Source: an uncultured Selenomonas sp. (GTDB lineage: Bacteria; Bacillota; Negativicutes; Selenomonadales; Selenomonadaceae). From it: a DNA stretch of 64,000 bases. Positions 49,536 to 58,267 of the stretch are shown here, one piece after another (the first letter of the stretch is position 1; each line of letters opens with the position of its first letter). The DNA lies in contig CAMVGU010000005.1 in the NCBI GenBank assembly GCA_947167105.1, positions 1 to 64,000 on the forward strand, in the 5' to 3' direction. Under the pieces are notes generated by a model, which saw nothing but the letters and a program-made list of their open reading frames with translations, was not told the DNA's origin and ran no database searches. The position numbers were made by a program, and so were the translations under genes.

Positions 49536-50207
49536 ATGTTTTCGATACTGATAGCGGAGGATGACAAGAATCTTAACCGCATGATATGTGCAAAGCTGAA
49601 ACAGGAACAGTACAATGTCTTTCCTGCCTTTGACGGGCAGGAGGCCCTGGATGTGCTGGAACGGGAGCATATAGACCTTATCATCAGTGATGTGATGATG
49701 CCCCGCATGGACGGGCTGGAGCTAACTGCCGCCCTGCGGGGGGCGAAAATGGATTTGCCCATCCTCATCATCACTGCCAAGGGACAGATGGAGGATATGG
49801 AAAGGGGCCTCCGGGCGGGTACGGATGATTATATGGTAAAGCCCATCCAGCTCAGGGAGCTTGTGCTGCGGGTGGGGGCACTTCTGCGTCGGGCACAGCT
49901 TATGAGCGAGAAACGGCTGACTATCCGCGGCACGGTTCTGGATTACGGCTCGCTGACGGTGCAGACGGGAGAGCAGGCAGATACCCTGCCCCCCAAGGAG
50001 TTTTATCTGCTGTTCAAGCTGCTCAACCAGCCGGGCAAGATTTTTACCAGGCAGGAACTTCTGGATGAAATCTGGGGTGTGGACAAGGACACGGACAGCC
50101 GCAATGTTGATGCCCATATCAAGAAGCTGCGGCACCGTTTTGCCGACAATCCCGATTTTGCCATTGAAACCGTGCGCGGCCTGGGGTATAAGGCGGTATT
50201 CAAGTGA
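49536..50207 (+). CDS. OmpR/PhoB-family response regulator
   Basis: A 223-residue regulator. The receiver domain has the acidic pair in LIAEDDKNL, the phospho-acceptor Asp in LIISDVMMPRMDG (about 54), Thr in LIITAKG and Lys in DDYMVKPI. The C-terminal winged helix (LPPKEFYLLFKLLNQPGK, then VDAHIKKLRHRF and VRGLGYKAVF) is OmpR-like. Its stop overlaps the histidine kinase start. A tandem GTCA element upstream suggests autoregulation. Confidence 0.95.
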   Translation: MFSILIAEDDKNLNRMICAKLKQEQYNVFPAFDGQEALDVLEREHIDLIISDVMMPRMDGLELTAALRGAKMDLPILIITAKGQMEDMERGLRAGTDDYMVKPIQLRELVLRVGALLRRAQLMSEKRLTIRGTVLDYGSLTVQTGEQADTLPPKEFYLLFKLLNQPGKIFTRQELLDEIWGVDKDTDSRNVDAHIKKLRHRFADNPDFAIETVRGLGYKAVFK

Positions 50208-51277
50208 AAAAACAATTCATTCTGCCCCTGCGGCTCTATCACAGTCTGACTACACTGTTGACCCTGGCTTTTTGCTGTGGTGTGTCCAGCCTGCTGGTCT
50301 ACTTATTGGACAGTATTGCAGGGCTGGCGCTGGAGCTGCCTGCAGCCCTGATTATTTGCAGCCTGCTCACAGTGGTTTCAGGGGCGCTGCTCCTGGCCTG
50401 GGAGGCGGGATACTACATCCGTCCGGCCCAGGCGGTGGCGGAGGCCACAAAGCGCGTGGCCAAGGGGGATTTCGGGGTGCGTGTGCCGCGGCCCGAAACC
50501 TATATTGGCACCGAGGAAAGCTATGTGCTGATTGAAAATTTTAACCGCATGGCCAAGGAGCTGCAAAGCATAGACCATATGCAGAAGGGCTTTACAGGCA
50601 GCGTATCCCATGAGTTCAAGACGCCCCTGTCTTCCATTGTGGGCTTTTCGGAAATCCTGCTGGAAGATGGGCTCAGTGAAGGGGAACGCAGGGAGTATAC
50701 CGGGCTGGTGCATGAGGAGGCCCTGCGGCTCTCCCGGCTGGCGGAAAATCTTCTGCGGCTGTCTCGGCTGGATGCCCAGGCCATCGTCATGCGTCACGAG
50801 GAGATTGCCGTGGACGAGCAGATACGGCAGTGCGTGATCCTCTTAGCCGAGCGCTGGGAGGCCAAGGGCATTGCCTTTGCCATGGATTTGCCCTCTATGC
50901 AGATTGAAGGCGACCCGGATCTGACCAAGCAGGTCTGGCTGAATCTGATTGACAATGCGGTGAAGTACTCGGGGGAGGACAGCAGTATCCATATTTCCGG
51001 GAGATTAGCCCCCCATTCCATCTGCGTGCGCATCCGTGACGAGGGCATTGGCATTCCCGAGGAAAAGCAGGCCCATATCTTTGAGAGGTTTTATCAATGT
51101 GATGAATCCCATCGGGAAAAGGGGCACGGTCTGGGACTGTCCATTGTCAAGCGCATTATGGAGTTGCTGGGGGGCCAGATTGAGTGCCAGAGCCAGCCGG
51201 GCAAGGGCACGGAAATGGTCGTGGCCCTGCCCCTGGACAGTGACAAGACCTGCTTGTTGCAGATACCTGATCGGTAG
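50204..51277 (+). CDS. sensor histidine kinase
   Basis: A 357-residue kinase. Two membrane helices (about 15-35 and 45-68) enclose almost no periplasmic region, then comes a HAMP-like segment (RPAQAVAEATKRVAKGDFGVRV). The H box SVSHEFKTPLSSIVGFSE (His about 132), N box NLIDNAVKYSG, G1 IRDEGIGIPEEK and G2 GHGLGLSIVKRIM are intact. The lack of a sensor domain suggests sensing in the membrane or cytoplasm. The start is GTG at 50204, overlapping the response regulator. Confidence 0.95.
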   Translation: MKKQFILPLRLYHSLTTLLTLAFCCGVSSLLVYLLDSIAGLALELPAALIICSLLTVVSGALLLAWEAGYYIRPAQAVAEATKRVAKGDFGVRVPRPETYIGTEESYVLIENFNRMAKELQSIDHMQKGFTGSVSHEFKTPLSSIVGFSEILLEDGLSEGERREYTGLVHEEALRLSRLAENLLRLSRLDAQAIVMRHEEIAVDEQIRQCVILLAERWEAKGIAFAMDLPSMQIEGDPDLTKQVWLNLIDNAVKYSGEDSSIHISGRLAPHSICVRIRDEGIGIPEEKQAHIFERFYQCDESHREKGHGLGLSIVKRIMELLGGQIECQSQPGKGTEMVVALPLDSDKTCLLQIPDR

Positions 51278-51351
51278 TTTCTGCTGCTGACGGCAAGGAG
51301 TATGTACAGGGCTTTGACAAGGGCAAGATTGATGCCCTGCTGGGCCTTTAA
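51271..51351 (+). pseudogene. remnant of a coding sequence (C-terminal fragment)
   Basis: In a different frame from the kinase, the stretch SAADGKEYVQGFDKGKID followed by ALLGL and a stop is open and protein-like, but has no start codon or ribosome site and is blocked by a stop at 51268. It looks like the C-terminus of a lost gene, possibly a small redox protein. I cannot name the family. Confidence 0.35.
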
Positions 51352-51387
51352 CAGATATGATTTAGGGTATATGAGAGGAGAATAGTT

Positions 51388-51933
51388 ATGACGGTTTATG
51401 ATTTTTCGGCAAAGACGAACAGCGGTGAGGAAAAATCCCTGAAGGATTATGCGGGCAAGGTGCTGATTATTGTCAATACTGCCAGCAAGTGCGGCTTTAC
51501 GCCTCAGTACAAGGAATTGCAGGAACTCTACGATAAGTACAAGGACAAGGGCCTGGAAATCCTCGGCTTCCCCTGCAACCAGTTCGGTGCCCAGGAGCCG
51601 GGCAGCAATGACGAAGTCCAGCAGTTCTGCCGCCGCAACTACGGTGTCAGCTTCCAGATTTTCGAGAAGGGTGATGTCCGGGGCGAAACGGCCCAGCCTC
51701 TCTTTAAGTATCTGACGGCAGAAAAGGGTTTCAAGGGCTTTGATGAGAACCATGAATTATCCGCGATTTTGCTGGATGCCCTCAAGAAAAATTATCCCGA
51801 GTATCTGGAGGACGACGGCATTAAGTGGAACTTTACCAAGTTCCTCATTGACAGGGAAGGCACGGTAGTGGAGCGCTATGAGCCCACCACCAGCCCCGAC
51901 GCCATGTCCGCCGCCATAGAGAAATTGCTGTAA
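51388..51933 (+). CDS. glutathione peroxidase family protein (cysteine type)
   Basis: A 181-residue peroxidase. The active site is [13 protein letters not shown] with Cys (about residue 36) rather than selenocysteine; the Gln and Trp partners lie in [14 protein letters not shown] and [11 protein letters not shown]. In bacteria these usually run on thioredoxin. AGGAG precedes the ATG. Its place between a two-component system and a rubrerythrin operon fits a peroxide-defence role. It ends at a terminator. Confidence 0.93.
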   Translation: MTVYDFSAKTNSGEEKSLKDYAGKVLIIVNTASKCGFTPQYKELQELYDKYKDKGLEILGFPCNQFGAQEPGSNDEVQQFCRRNYGVSFQIFEKGDVRGETAQPLFKYLTAEKGFKGFDENHELSAILLDALKKNYPEYLEDDGIKWNFTKFLIDREGTVVERYEPTTSPDAMSAAIEKLL

Positions 51934-51939
51934 GGGAAA

Positions 51940-51976
51940 AGCCATCAATGTTTATATAAGCATTGGTGGCTGTTTT
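51940..51976 (+). terminator. terminator after the glutathione peroxidase gene
   Basis: AGCCATCAATG pairs with CATTGGTGGCT (one G-U pair) around a 10-nt loop, followed by GTTTT. The interval to 52094 contains a weakly coding-like stretch but no gene I can support. Confidence 0.7.
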
Positions 51977-52094
51977 AATGCCTGCGGTGGCAGGACATCG
52001 CGCTTGCCATGGCGAATGGTTAATCCAGGCGGAATTCCCCGATTACACCTTGCAGGTGGTTATGGATACGGATTTTTCCGAGGAATGAATGGTA

Positions 52095-52130
52095 AAAGGT
52101 CACATTGAGGTCATAGTAATGACATATAAT
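52095..52130 (+). promoter_or_regulatory. tandem GTCA promoter element of the rubrerythrin operon (site B)
   Basis: GGTCACATTGAGGTCA: GTCA at 52099-52102 and 52110-52113 (11-bp period), with -10 TATAAT (52125-52130) starting 11 nt after the second GTCA. Spacing and flanks match site A upstream of the response regulator gene, so both promoters are likely targets of the same activator. Confidence 0.65.
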
Positions 52131-52187
52131 CCTTAGCAGTTGGTTAATTATGTGCAGAAGAACGCAAAATTAGGGAGGTCGTAAGAC

Positions 52188-52535
52188 ATGAGCAAGGCCG
52201 AAATCGCGGAAAAGGTAAAGGAACTTATCAATGCGCCGAGCTGCTGTGCAGAGCTTAAGGCAGTGGGCAAAGCCTGGCTGGAGGCGGTGGGTACTTCGGC
52301 TGAGAAAGAGATGAGCGAAAAACTTATTGCCGAGCTTAATGCGGATGTACAGACTATTGACGCGGTTATAGACCTGTTCAGCTCCGAAACGGGCCAGAAA
52401 ATTGTGGGTGCCGGGACAGCAGTCCAGATGGTGGCGCATTTCAAGGAAGTAAAAGCAGCCGGCGGTAAGTGGTGCGACTGCCCTGCCTGCAAGGCTGGCA
52501 GAGAAATTTTGGACAATCAGAAGGTTTTGCTTTGA
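52188..52535 (+). CDS. small conserved protein with CC and CDCPAC cysteine motifs
   Basis: A 115-residue helical, acidic protein. The cysteines cluster as INAPSCCAELK (residues about 18-24) and GGKWCDCPACKAG (about 94-104), a metal- or disulfide-type arrangement. Relatives in anaerobic Firmicutes are often labelled Hsp90-like by annotation transfer; nothing here resembles Hsp90. It heads the operon that continues with rubrerythrin, so a role in oxygen or peroxide tolerance is inferred. AGGGAGG lies upstream of the ATG. Confidence 0.75.
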   Translation: MSKAEIAEKVKELINAPSCCAELKAVGKAWLEAVGTSAEKEMSEKLIAELNADVQTIDAVIDLFSSETGQKIVGAGTAVQMVAHFKEVKAAGGKWCDCPACKAGREILDNQKVLL

Positions 52536-52555
52536 TTTGTAAAGGAGAGATCAGC

Positions 52556-53101
52556 ATGAGTTTGTATGGTGTGGCCAAAGGCACTCCCTTGGAGAAGATC
52601 GCGGAAATGATGGCCATGGGCGAGGCCAAGGGCACGATGATGTATTATGCCCTGGCGCGGCTGGCCAAGGAGCAGGGGCTTGATGATGTGGCAGCCGATT
52701 TTGTCGAAGCTGCCAATCAGGAAGCCGTACATGCCGGATTCTATGCCACTGTCAACGGCATGGTGCCACAGGATTTTTGGGAACTGGTGCGGGGCTTGAT
52801 GGCAGCGGAAACCAACGGGGAAAAATCTGTCAAGGCCATGGCGGATAAATTCCGGGAGGCAGGGCTTGCCGAAGCCGCTGATGAAATGGAAATCTTTGCC
52901 AAGCAGGAAGGGCACCATGGCGTTATGCTGGCTAAAATCCTGGAGAAGCACTGCCCGGGACTTTTGGAGGCAGCCGGCAAAAAGATTTACGTCTGTGCCT
53001 GCTGCGGCTATGAATACATCGGTGATCTGGATGCAGAACCGGATGATTATGTCTGCCCCCTCTGCGGCCAGCCGAAAAAAGTGTTCAAATTGAAGGACTG
53101 A
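52556..53101 (+). CDS. rbr: rubrerythrin (with C-terminal rubredoxin domain)
   Basis: A 181-residue non-heme diiron peroxidase that reduces H2O2. The ferritin-like four-helix domain provides the Glu/His ligands ([50 protein letters not shown]), and the C-terminal [11 protein letters not shown]...CPLCG segment is the rubredoxin [Fe(Cys)4] domain. AAAGGAGAG lies before the ATG at 52556. The next gene follows after 7 nt. It likely receives electrons from the rubredoxin-containing neighbour or from another rubredoxin. Confidence 0.95.
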   Translation: MSLYGVAKGTPLEKIAEMMAMGEAKGTMMYYALARLAKEQGLDDVAADFVEAANQEAVHAGFYATVNGMVPQDFWELVRGLMAAETNGEKSVKAMADKFREAGLAEAADEMEIFAKQEGHHGVMLAKILEKHCPGLLEAAGKKIYVCACCGYEYIGDLDAEPDDYVCPLCGQPKKVFKLKD

Positions 53102-53108
53102 GGTACAT

Positions 53109-54164
53109 ATGAACCGCCGCGAGTTTATCAAGCGGGCAGGTGTAGGCACGGCCTGCCTGCTGGCCGGACAATTTTCGATGATTGCAGAGGGGAGCGCCAA
53201 GCACATGGAAATCAAGGCAGTGAAACTTTATGAAAATGGCTTTATGACCCAGCCCTTTGCCATGGGGCTGGAAGATGGGGAGGACAAGTTCGACAAGGGC
53301 GTGAAATATCGCAGCACCCTGCAGAACTTCCTCATTGATACCGGGAGCGAGGTTATCCTGGTGGACACGGGGATGCCCCTGGAGCAGCCGGATATGGCGG
53401 CTGATGTAAATGCCCCTATCTATCTCGGCTCGCGCATTGACGACTATGTGACCGCCCTGGAAAAGCTGGGCTACAAGAAGGAACAGGTGACAAAAATCCT
53501 GGTCACTCATAAGCATCCCGATCACACAGGGGAGCTCAGAAGCTTCCCCAAGGCGAAGATTTACATTTCCCGGATTGAAGCAGACGCCATGGACTTGCAG
53601 GGGGATAATGTTGTCCGGGTGGATTTCACCGATGGGGCCTATGCAAATTTTGACAAGTGCCAGAAGATTGCCGATGGCATTTACTATATCTTCGCTCCCG
53701 GACATACCACAGGCAACAGCATCATTATCGCAGAAAGTGGGGGCCTGCACTACATCATCCACGGTGATGTTACCTATACGGATGAAGCCCTCTACCAGAA
53801 CAAGCTGTCCGTTGCCACCGAGGACAAGGCAGCAGCCAGGGACACCCTGAACAAGGTGCGTGCCTTTATTGAGAACCATCAGACGGTCTACTTGTCAACC
53901 CATACACCCCTGGGCTATGAGAATCTGGCAAACAAGAAGGTTGTTGACCTGAATAAGATGCCGACGCCGATTCCGCCGAAAATGGACTACGGCGAGCAAA
54001 AGAGCACGGGCAAGTACGTCTGCTCCATCTGCGGCACGGTCTATGACCCGGCCGTGGGCGACCCGGAGCACGGCATCCCCGCAGGCACGGCCTTTGAGGA
54101 TTTGCCCGCAGATTGGAAATGCCCGGTCTGCAAGCAGGGGAAGGACAAGTTTAACAAGGCGTAA
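53109..54164 (+). CDS. Tat-type MBL-fold hydrolase fused to rubredoxin
   Basis: A 351-residue protein. The N-terminus [14 protein letters not shown] has a twin-arginine-like motif and a hydrophobic stretch, suggesting Tat export. Residues about 35-280 are a metallo-beta-lactamase fold ([20 protein letters not shown], and HGDVTYTDE metal ligands). The C-terminal 55 residues are rubredoxin ([12 protein letters not shown] and [13 protein letters not shown]). Flavo-diiron proteins have a related MBL core but a flavodoxin; here rubredoxin is fused directly and no flavodoxin is seen. The function may be peroxide or O2 reduction or hydrolysis; the sequence does not decide. It follows rubrerythrin by 7 nt. 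Confidence 0.85.
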   Translation: MNRREFIKRAGVGTACLLAGQFSMIAEGSAKHMEIKAVKLYENGFMTQPFAMGLEDGEDKFDKGVKYRSTLQNFLIDTGSEVILVDTGMPLEQPDMAADVNAPIYLGSRIDDYVTALEKLGYKKEQVTKILVTHKHPDHTGELRSFPKAKIYISRIEADAMDLQGDNVVRVDFTDGAYANFDKCQKIADGIYYIFAPGHTTGNSIIIAESGGLHYIIHGDVTYTDEALYQNKLSVATEDKAAARDTLNKVRAFIENHQTVYLSTHTPLGYENLANKKVVDLNKMPTPIPPKMDYGEQKSTGKYVCSICGTVYDPAVGDPEHGIPAGTAFEDLPADWKCPVCKQGKDKFNKA

Positions 54165-54195
54165 AGCATGAGGTGTATATTTGGGAGAGATAGCA

Positions 54196-54537
54196 ATGAC
54201 CGATCAGGAAGTAATCAATGCTTTCCATATTATGTGGGACAATTTTCCCGAGCCGGTGACCATCACCCAGCGGAGCAGGGAGATTATCGCCGTTAATGCC
54301 AAGGCAGCGGAACTGGGCTTAAAGGCCGGGATAAAGTGTTCCTCCATCGGTAAGCCCGAGGATCACAAGGGCTGCCTGTGCAATCAGGCCATTGATGAAG
54401 GGAAATCCGTGCATGTTGCCTACGAAGGCCCCCAGGGCAAAGCCTATGGCTTTTGGACACCTATCACGGAGCGCCCGGAATGGATTCTCCATTTCAGCGT
54501 GGGCAGGGTAGCTGAGTACCGGGAATTGAAACGTTAA
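54196..54537 (+). CDS. small PAS-like protein with cysteine cluster
   Basis: A 113-residue protein that looks like a single PAS domain (FHIMWDNFPEPVTITQRSR at the start; AYGFWTPITERPEWILHFSVGRV strands at the end). The middle has KCSSIGKPEDHKGCLCNQA, a three-cysteine cluster that could bind a metal or act as a redox switch. No output domain is present. GGGAGAG lies 5 nt before the ATG at 54196. Last gene of the rubrerythrin operon, before a terminator. Confidence 0.7.
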   Translation: MTDQEVINAFHIMWDNFPEPVTITQRSREIIAVNAKAAELGLKAGIKCSSIGKPEDHKGCLCNQAIDEGKSVHVAYEGPQGKAYGFWTPITERPEWILHFSVGRVAEYRELKR

Positions 54538-54543
54538 ACGCAG

Positions 54544-54578
54544 CCTGGCAGGCCGGGAGGGCTTGTCAGGTTTTTTTT
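54544..54578 (+). terminator. terminator of the rubrerythrin operon
   Basis: CCTGGCA pairs with TGTCAGG (one G-U pair), followed by eight T residues. The following 100 bp up to the xdhC gene are AT-rich and should hold the promoter of the molybdenum hydroxylase operon. Confidence 0.82.
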
Positions 54579-54685
54579 GCTCCACTAAAAGCAGGTAGAA
54601 ATGAATAAAAGTCGAATTTGTCATACATGTATATATAAAATTTTAAATGGTATGGCGATATGTTGGCTGAAAGCAGGTGCGAACT

Positions 54686-55663
54686 ATGTTGGACAGGGAA
54701 TTTTTTAGAAAACTGCAACAGCTTCAGCCAGGGAGGGACAATAAGGTGCTTACCGTGCTGGACGCCCCCCATCGGGGGGCTAAGGCCCTGATGTCTGCCG
54801 GTGAGATTGTGTGGCAGCGTGATGATAAGGGCTTCTTCCGGCAGACTGGCAAGCAGGCTGCTTTGTTTACGGATTATATTTACGGAGAGCGTAAACTGGT
54901 CATTTGCGGTGCAGGCACAGTGTCGCTGGCGCTGATCTCCATAGCGAGAATGCTGGACTTTAACATTACCGTGATTGAGGATCGCCGGGAATTTGCAGAC
55001 GCTGCCCGTGCAGCAGGAGCCGGGCGGGTTATTTGCGCAGACTTTGCCAAGGCTCTGGCGCAGGTGGAGGGAAACGACAATACTTATTTTGTGGTGATGA
55101 CCAGGGAGCATCGCTGGGATGCAATCTGCTTGCAGGCCATTATGCAAAAGGAGGCTGCCTATGTGGGGGTAATGGGCAGCAGGCGCAGGACAGAGCTCTT
55201 GCGGAAGAGCCTTCGCGAGCAGGGAATTTGCCGGGCAGCGGTGGATAGTCTGCATGGGCCGATTGGCCTTGATATCGGTGCGGAGACGGAAATGGAAATT
55301 GCCCTTTCGACTGCGGCTGAAATAATAAAAGTCAGCAGGCACAGGAACAGTTTTCCTGCTGTGTTATGCGAGGCCGCGCTAAAGGCCAGGCAGCCTTTTG
55401 TGCTGGCCACCATCACTGCCCGTCAGGGGTCAGCGCCACGGGATGCAGGGGCTAAGATGCTGATTTTTGCCGAGGGTATTGTGTCAAGCATCGGCGGCGG
55501 CACTTTGGAGGCCCGGATTATAAAACGGGGCCGGAAGATGCTGGCAGATGCGGAAGGGCAGGATGTGTGGGAACAGGTGGATTTGACCGGGACAGGGGAC
55601 ATGCTGTGCGGCGGCATTGTCGATGTGTTGCTGGAATATGTTGATCCGGCAGAGAAAATCTGA
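54686..55663 (+). CDS. XdhC-family molybdenum hydroxylase maturation factor
   Basis: A 325-residue protein that should insert or sulfurate the molybdenum cofactor. A short N-terminal CoxI-like segment (VLTVLDAPHRGAKALM) is followed by the XdhC Rossmann domain (RKLVICGAGTVSLALISIAR about 70-90; YVGVMGSRRRTELLR about 165) and then a full CoxI-like domain (PFVLATITARQGSAPRDAGAKM, IVSSIGGGTLEARI) at the C-terminus. In the classic XdhC the CoxI part comes only first, so this is the duplicated architecture seen in anaerobic Firmicutes. I chose ATG 54686 over GTG 54677. It opens the hydroxylase operon, 12 nt before the Mo subunit. Confidence 0.88.
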   Translation: MLDREFFRKLQQLQPGRDNKVLTVLDAPHRGAKALMSAGEIVWQRDDKGFFRQTGKQAALFTDYIYGERKLVICGAGTVSLALISIARMLDFNITVIEDRREFADAARAAGAGRVICADFAKALAQVEGNDNTYFVVMTREHRWDAICLQAIMQKEAAYVGVMGSRRRTELLRKSLREQGICRAAVDSLHGPIGLDIGAETEMEIALSTAAEIIKVSRHRNSFPAVLCEAALKARQPFVLATITARQGSAPRDAGAKMLIFAEGIVSSIGGGTLEARIIKRGRKMLADAEGQDVWEQVDLTGTGDMLCGGIVDVLLEYVDPAEKI

Positions 55664-55675
55664 GGGGGGAGCAGC

Positions 55676-57796
55676 ATGAAGAATATCAGCAAGGCTGTAG
55701 AGAAAAAAGACCACAAACAGAAAACCTCCGGCCGGGCAATGTATATCGCCGACAAGAAGCTGACAGGTGAACTGCAGGCAGCCTTTGTCCGCTCCGAACT
55801 TCCCCATGGGCGGATTTTAAAAATTGAACTGCCGCCCTTGCCGGAGGGGTATCTGGCGGTGGATGGCAGGGATTTGGCTGATAACCATCTGCAGGTGATT
55901 ACGGCAGAGCAGCCTGTTTTTGCCACGGAGGAGGTCAGCTATATCGGTGAGGCGATACTTTTAATTGCAGGCCCCGATTTAGCAACGGCCAGATGCCTTT
56001 GCCGGGAAACAAAGGTGACATATGAGGAGCTTCCGGCGGTGCTGGATATGGATAAAGCAAGTGCTGCAGCCGCCCGGTATCATTTTGCCAAAGGCGATGT
56101 TGCAGCGGCTCTTGCCCGGGCCGCGCAAATTGTGGAGGAGACCTTCACCACCGGTTATCAGGAGCAGGCCTATCTGGAACCCCAGGGCGTGGCTGCCTGC
56201 TGGGATGCTGAGGAAGGGAAGATCACTGTTTACGGCAGTATGCAGTGCCCATATTATGTCCACGGGGCACTTATGCGGGCGCTGAATCTGGATGCACAGC
56301 ATGTCCGGGTGGTGCAGGAGGTGACGGGGGGCGGCTTTGGCGGCAAGGAGGATTATCCTTCCCTGTTGGCCTGTCAGGCGGCTGCGGCAGCGAGGAAGGC
56401 CGGCGCGCCGGTGCGTATCATCCATAACCGCAGGGAAGATATGGCGGTCACCCCCAAACGTCATCCGGGCAAGCTTCATTATGCAGCCGCCCTTGATGCA
56501 CAGCATCATATCATCGGGCTAAAAATAAATATCTGTCTGGATGCCGGGGCCTTTCCCGGTTTATCCAGCGTTGTACTGCAGCGCTCCCTGCTGTCTGCTG
56601 TCGGCGTGTACCGGGTAGACAATCTGGAGGCAGAGGGCAGGGCCGCAATAACCAACACGGTGCCAAGCGGTGCATTCCGGGGCTTTGGCGCACCCCAGAG
56701 CGTTTTTGCCGTGGAATCCCTGATGAATCATTTGGCGGCTAAGACAGGTATGACACCCCTGGCCTTCCGGCTGCTGCACGGGGTAAAACAGGGGGATGAA
56801 ACGGGCACCGGCGGCCGCTATCATCACCACGTGCCGCTGCCTGACCTGATTGCCAGGGCCGAGGAACTATCCGGTTACAGCCGTAAATATGCGGAATATG
56901 CCCGGCCCCAGACAGGGCGTTACCGCAGGGGCATAGGTCTGGCCCTGTTCCTGCATGGCTGTGGCTTTACCGGCTCGGCAGAAAAGGATGTTATTCGTTC
57001 CAGGCTGATTTTACGTAAAAATGCAGATGACAGGGTGGAGATACTGGCCAGCAATACGGATATGGGACAGGGGCTTAAGACGACCTTCAGCAAGATTGCC
57101 GCTGAGGCATTGGGATTGCCGCTGGAGCGGATTATTTGCAGGAATCCCGATACAGATCGTGTACCAAACTCCGGGCCTACGGTGGCTTCCCGCTCCATTT
57201 TGATTGTGGGCAAGCTGATTGAAAGAGCTGCACGCAGGTTGAAGGCGGAATGGGTCAGCGGCCGGGAGCAGGAGGTGCAGGAGGTCTACAAGGACGATGT
57301 GCTTATTCCCTGGGATCTGGAGAAGTTCCGGGGCGATGCCTATCCCACATACTCATGGGGCCTGAACGTGGTGGAGCTGGAAGAAGACCGGCTGACCGGC
57401 ATGACGAATCTTTTGGGGATCTGGGGCGTGTTTGATGTGGGGACGGTAATTGACTACACGATTATGAAAGGCCAGGCAGAGGGCGGCATCCTGCAGGGAA
57501 TCGGCTACGGCTCCATGGAAAAGCTGGAAGCTCAGGGAGGGCAATTCCGTCAGGGCAGCTTTACCGATTACCTGATTCCCACCGCTATGGATACGGTGGA
57601 AAGTGAAATCGCTTTTGTTGACAATCCCTATGATGGCGGCCCCTTTGGTGCCAAGGGGGCCGGTGAGCTGACCCTGCTGGGGGGCGCGCCTGCCTATGTG
57701 GCTGCCGTGGAACAGGCAACGGGCAGGGCTTATCATGCCGTACCCCTGACACCGGAGCGTATTTTGGCGGCTGAGGATAAAGGAGGGGAGGTATAG
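55676..57796 (+). CDS. xanthine dehydrogenase-family molybdenum-binding subunit
   Basis: A 706-residue large subunit that binds the pyranopterin cofactor and substrate. Family motifs are EVTGGGFGGKEDYP (cofactor Gln/Gly loop), PSGAFRGFGAPQSVFA (substrate-side Arg and Phe), and the catalytic Glu in FGAKGAGELTLLGG near the C-terminus. Substrate (xanthine, nicotinate, an aldehyde or another heterocycle) cannot be fixed from sequence. It is followed 3 nt later by the Fe-S subunit. The operon lacks the usual YqeB/YqeC genes of selenium-dependent hydroxylases in this window. Confidence 0.93.
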   Translation: MKNISKAVEKKDHKQKTSGRAMYIADKKLTGELQAAFVRSELPHGRILKIELPPLPEGYLAVDGRDLADNHLQVITAEQPVFATEEVSYIGEAILLIAGPDLATARCLCRETKVTYEELPAVLDMDKASAAAARYHFAKGDVAAALARAAQIVEETFTTGYQEQAYLEPQGVAACWDAEEGKITVYGSMQCPYYVHGALMRALNLDAQHVRVVQEVTGGGFGGKEDYPSLLACQAAAAARKAGAPVRIIHNRREDMAVTPKRHPGKLHYAAALDAQHHIIGLKINICLDAGAFPGLSSVVLQRSLLSAVGVYRVDNLEAEGRAAITNTVPSGAFRGFGAPQSVFAVESLMNHLAAKTGMTPLAFRLLHGVKQGDETGTGGRYHHHVPLPDLIARAEELSGYSRKYAEYARPQTGRYRRGIGLALFLHGCGFTGSAEKDVIRSRLILRKNADDRVEILASNTDMGQGLKTTFSKIAAEALGLPLERIICRNPDTDRVPNSGPTVASRSILIVGKLIERAARRLKAEWVSGREQEVQEVYKDDVLIPWDLEKFRGDAYPTYSWGLNVVELEEDRLTGMTNLLGIWGVFDVGTVIDYTIMKGQAEGGILQGIGYGSMEKLEAQGGQFRQGSFTDYLIPTAMDTVESEIAFVDNPYDGGPFGAKGAGELTLLGGAPAYVAAVEQATGRAYHAVPLTPERILAAEDKGGEV

Positions 57797-57799
57797 GAA

Positions 57800-58267
57800 A
57801 TGGTAGAATTCACTTTAAATGGCAAGAATGTAACGAGCCAGCAGCCGCCCCATACCAGGCTGCTGGATGTACTGAGGGAAGAATTCGGCCTGAGAGCCAC
57901 CAAGGAGGGTTGCGGGGAGGGTGAATGCGGTGCCTGCTCGGTGCTGGTGGAGGGAATGCTCTGGAATTCCTGTGTTACCCCTCTGGCCAATGTGCGGCGG
58001 AAAAGCGTCACTACCTTGGAGGGATTTCGGGACACGGAACGATACAGGCTTCTGGAGCAGTGTTTCAGTGAGGCCGGGGCGGTGCAGTGCGGTTTCTGTA
58101 CGCCGGGGATGATTATGGCTGCAGAGGCACTGCTGAGTCATAATCCCTGGCCCCTGGAGGCGGAGATCCGCGAAGCTATTTCGGGTAATCTCTGCCGCTG
58201 CACAGGCTATAACATGATTGTGGATGCTGTTCGCAGGGCAGCGGCAAAGGGGGCAGGATTATGGTAA
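57800..58267 (+). CDS. [2Fe-2S] subunit of the molybdenum hydroxylase
   Basis: A 155-residue protein with two [2Fe-2S] sites. The plant-type N-terminal cluster is in EGCGEGECGACSVLV plus a later Cys (WNSCVTPL), and the helical C-terminal cluster is in QCGFCTPGMIM and NLCRCTGYNMI. It passes electrons from the Mo centre to FAD. It lies between the Mo and FAD subunit genes and overlaps the FAD gene by 7 bp. Confidence 0.96.
   Translation: MVEFTLNGKNVTSQQPPHTRLLDVLREEFGLRATKEGCGEGECGACSVLVEGMLWNSCVTPLANVRRKSVTTLEGFRDTERYRLLEQCFSEAGAVQCGFCTPGMIMAAEALLSHNPWPLEAEIREAISGNLCRCTGYNMIVDAVRRAAAKGAGLW

Noticed and set aside
51388-51933. Selenocysteine glutathione peroxidase
   Set aside because: The active-site codon is TGC (Cys), and no in-frame TGA is present.
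51980-52090. Coding-like stretch before the rubrerythrin operon promoter
   Set aside because: Two frames look weakly protein-like, but there is no start, ribosome site or family match.
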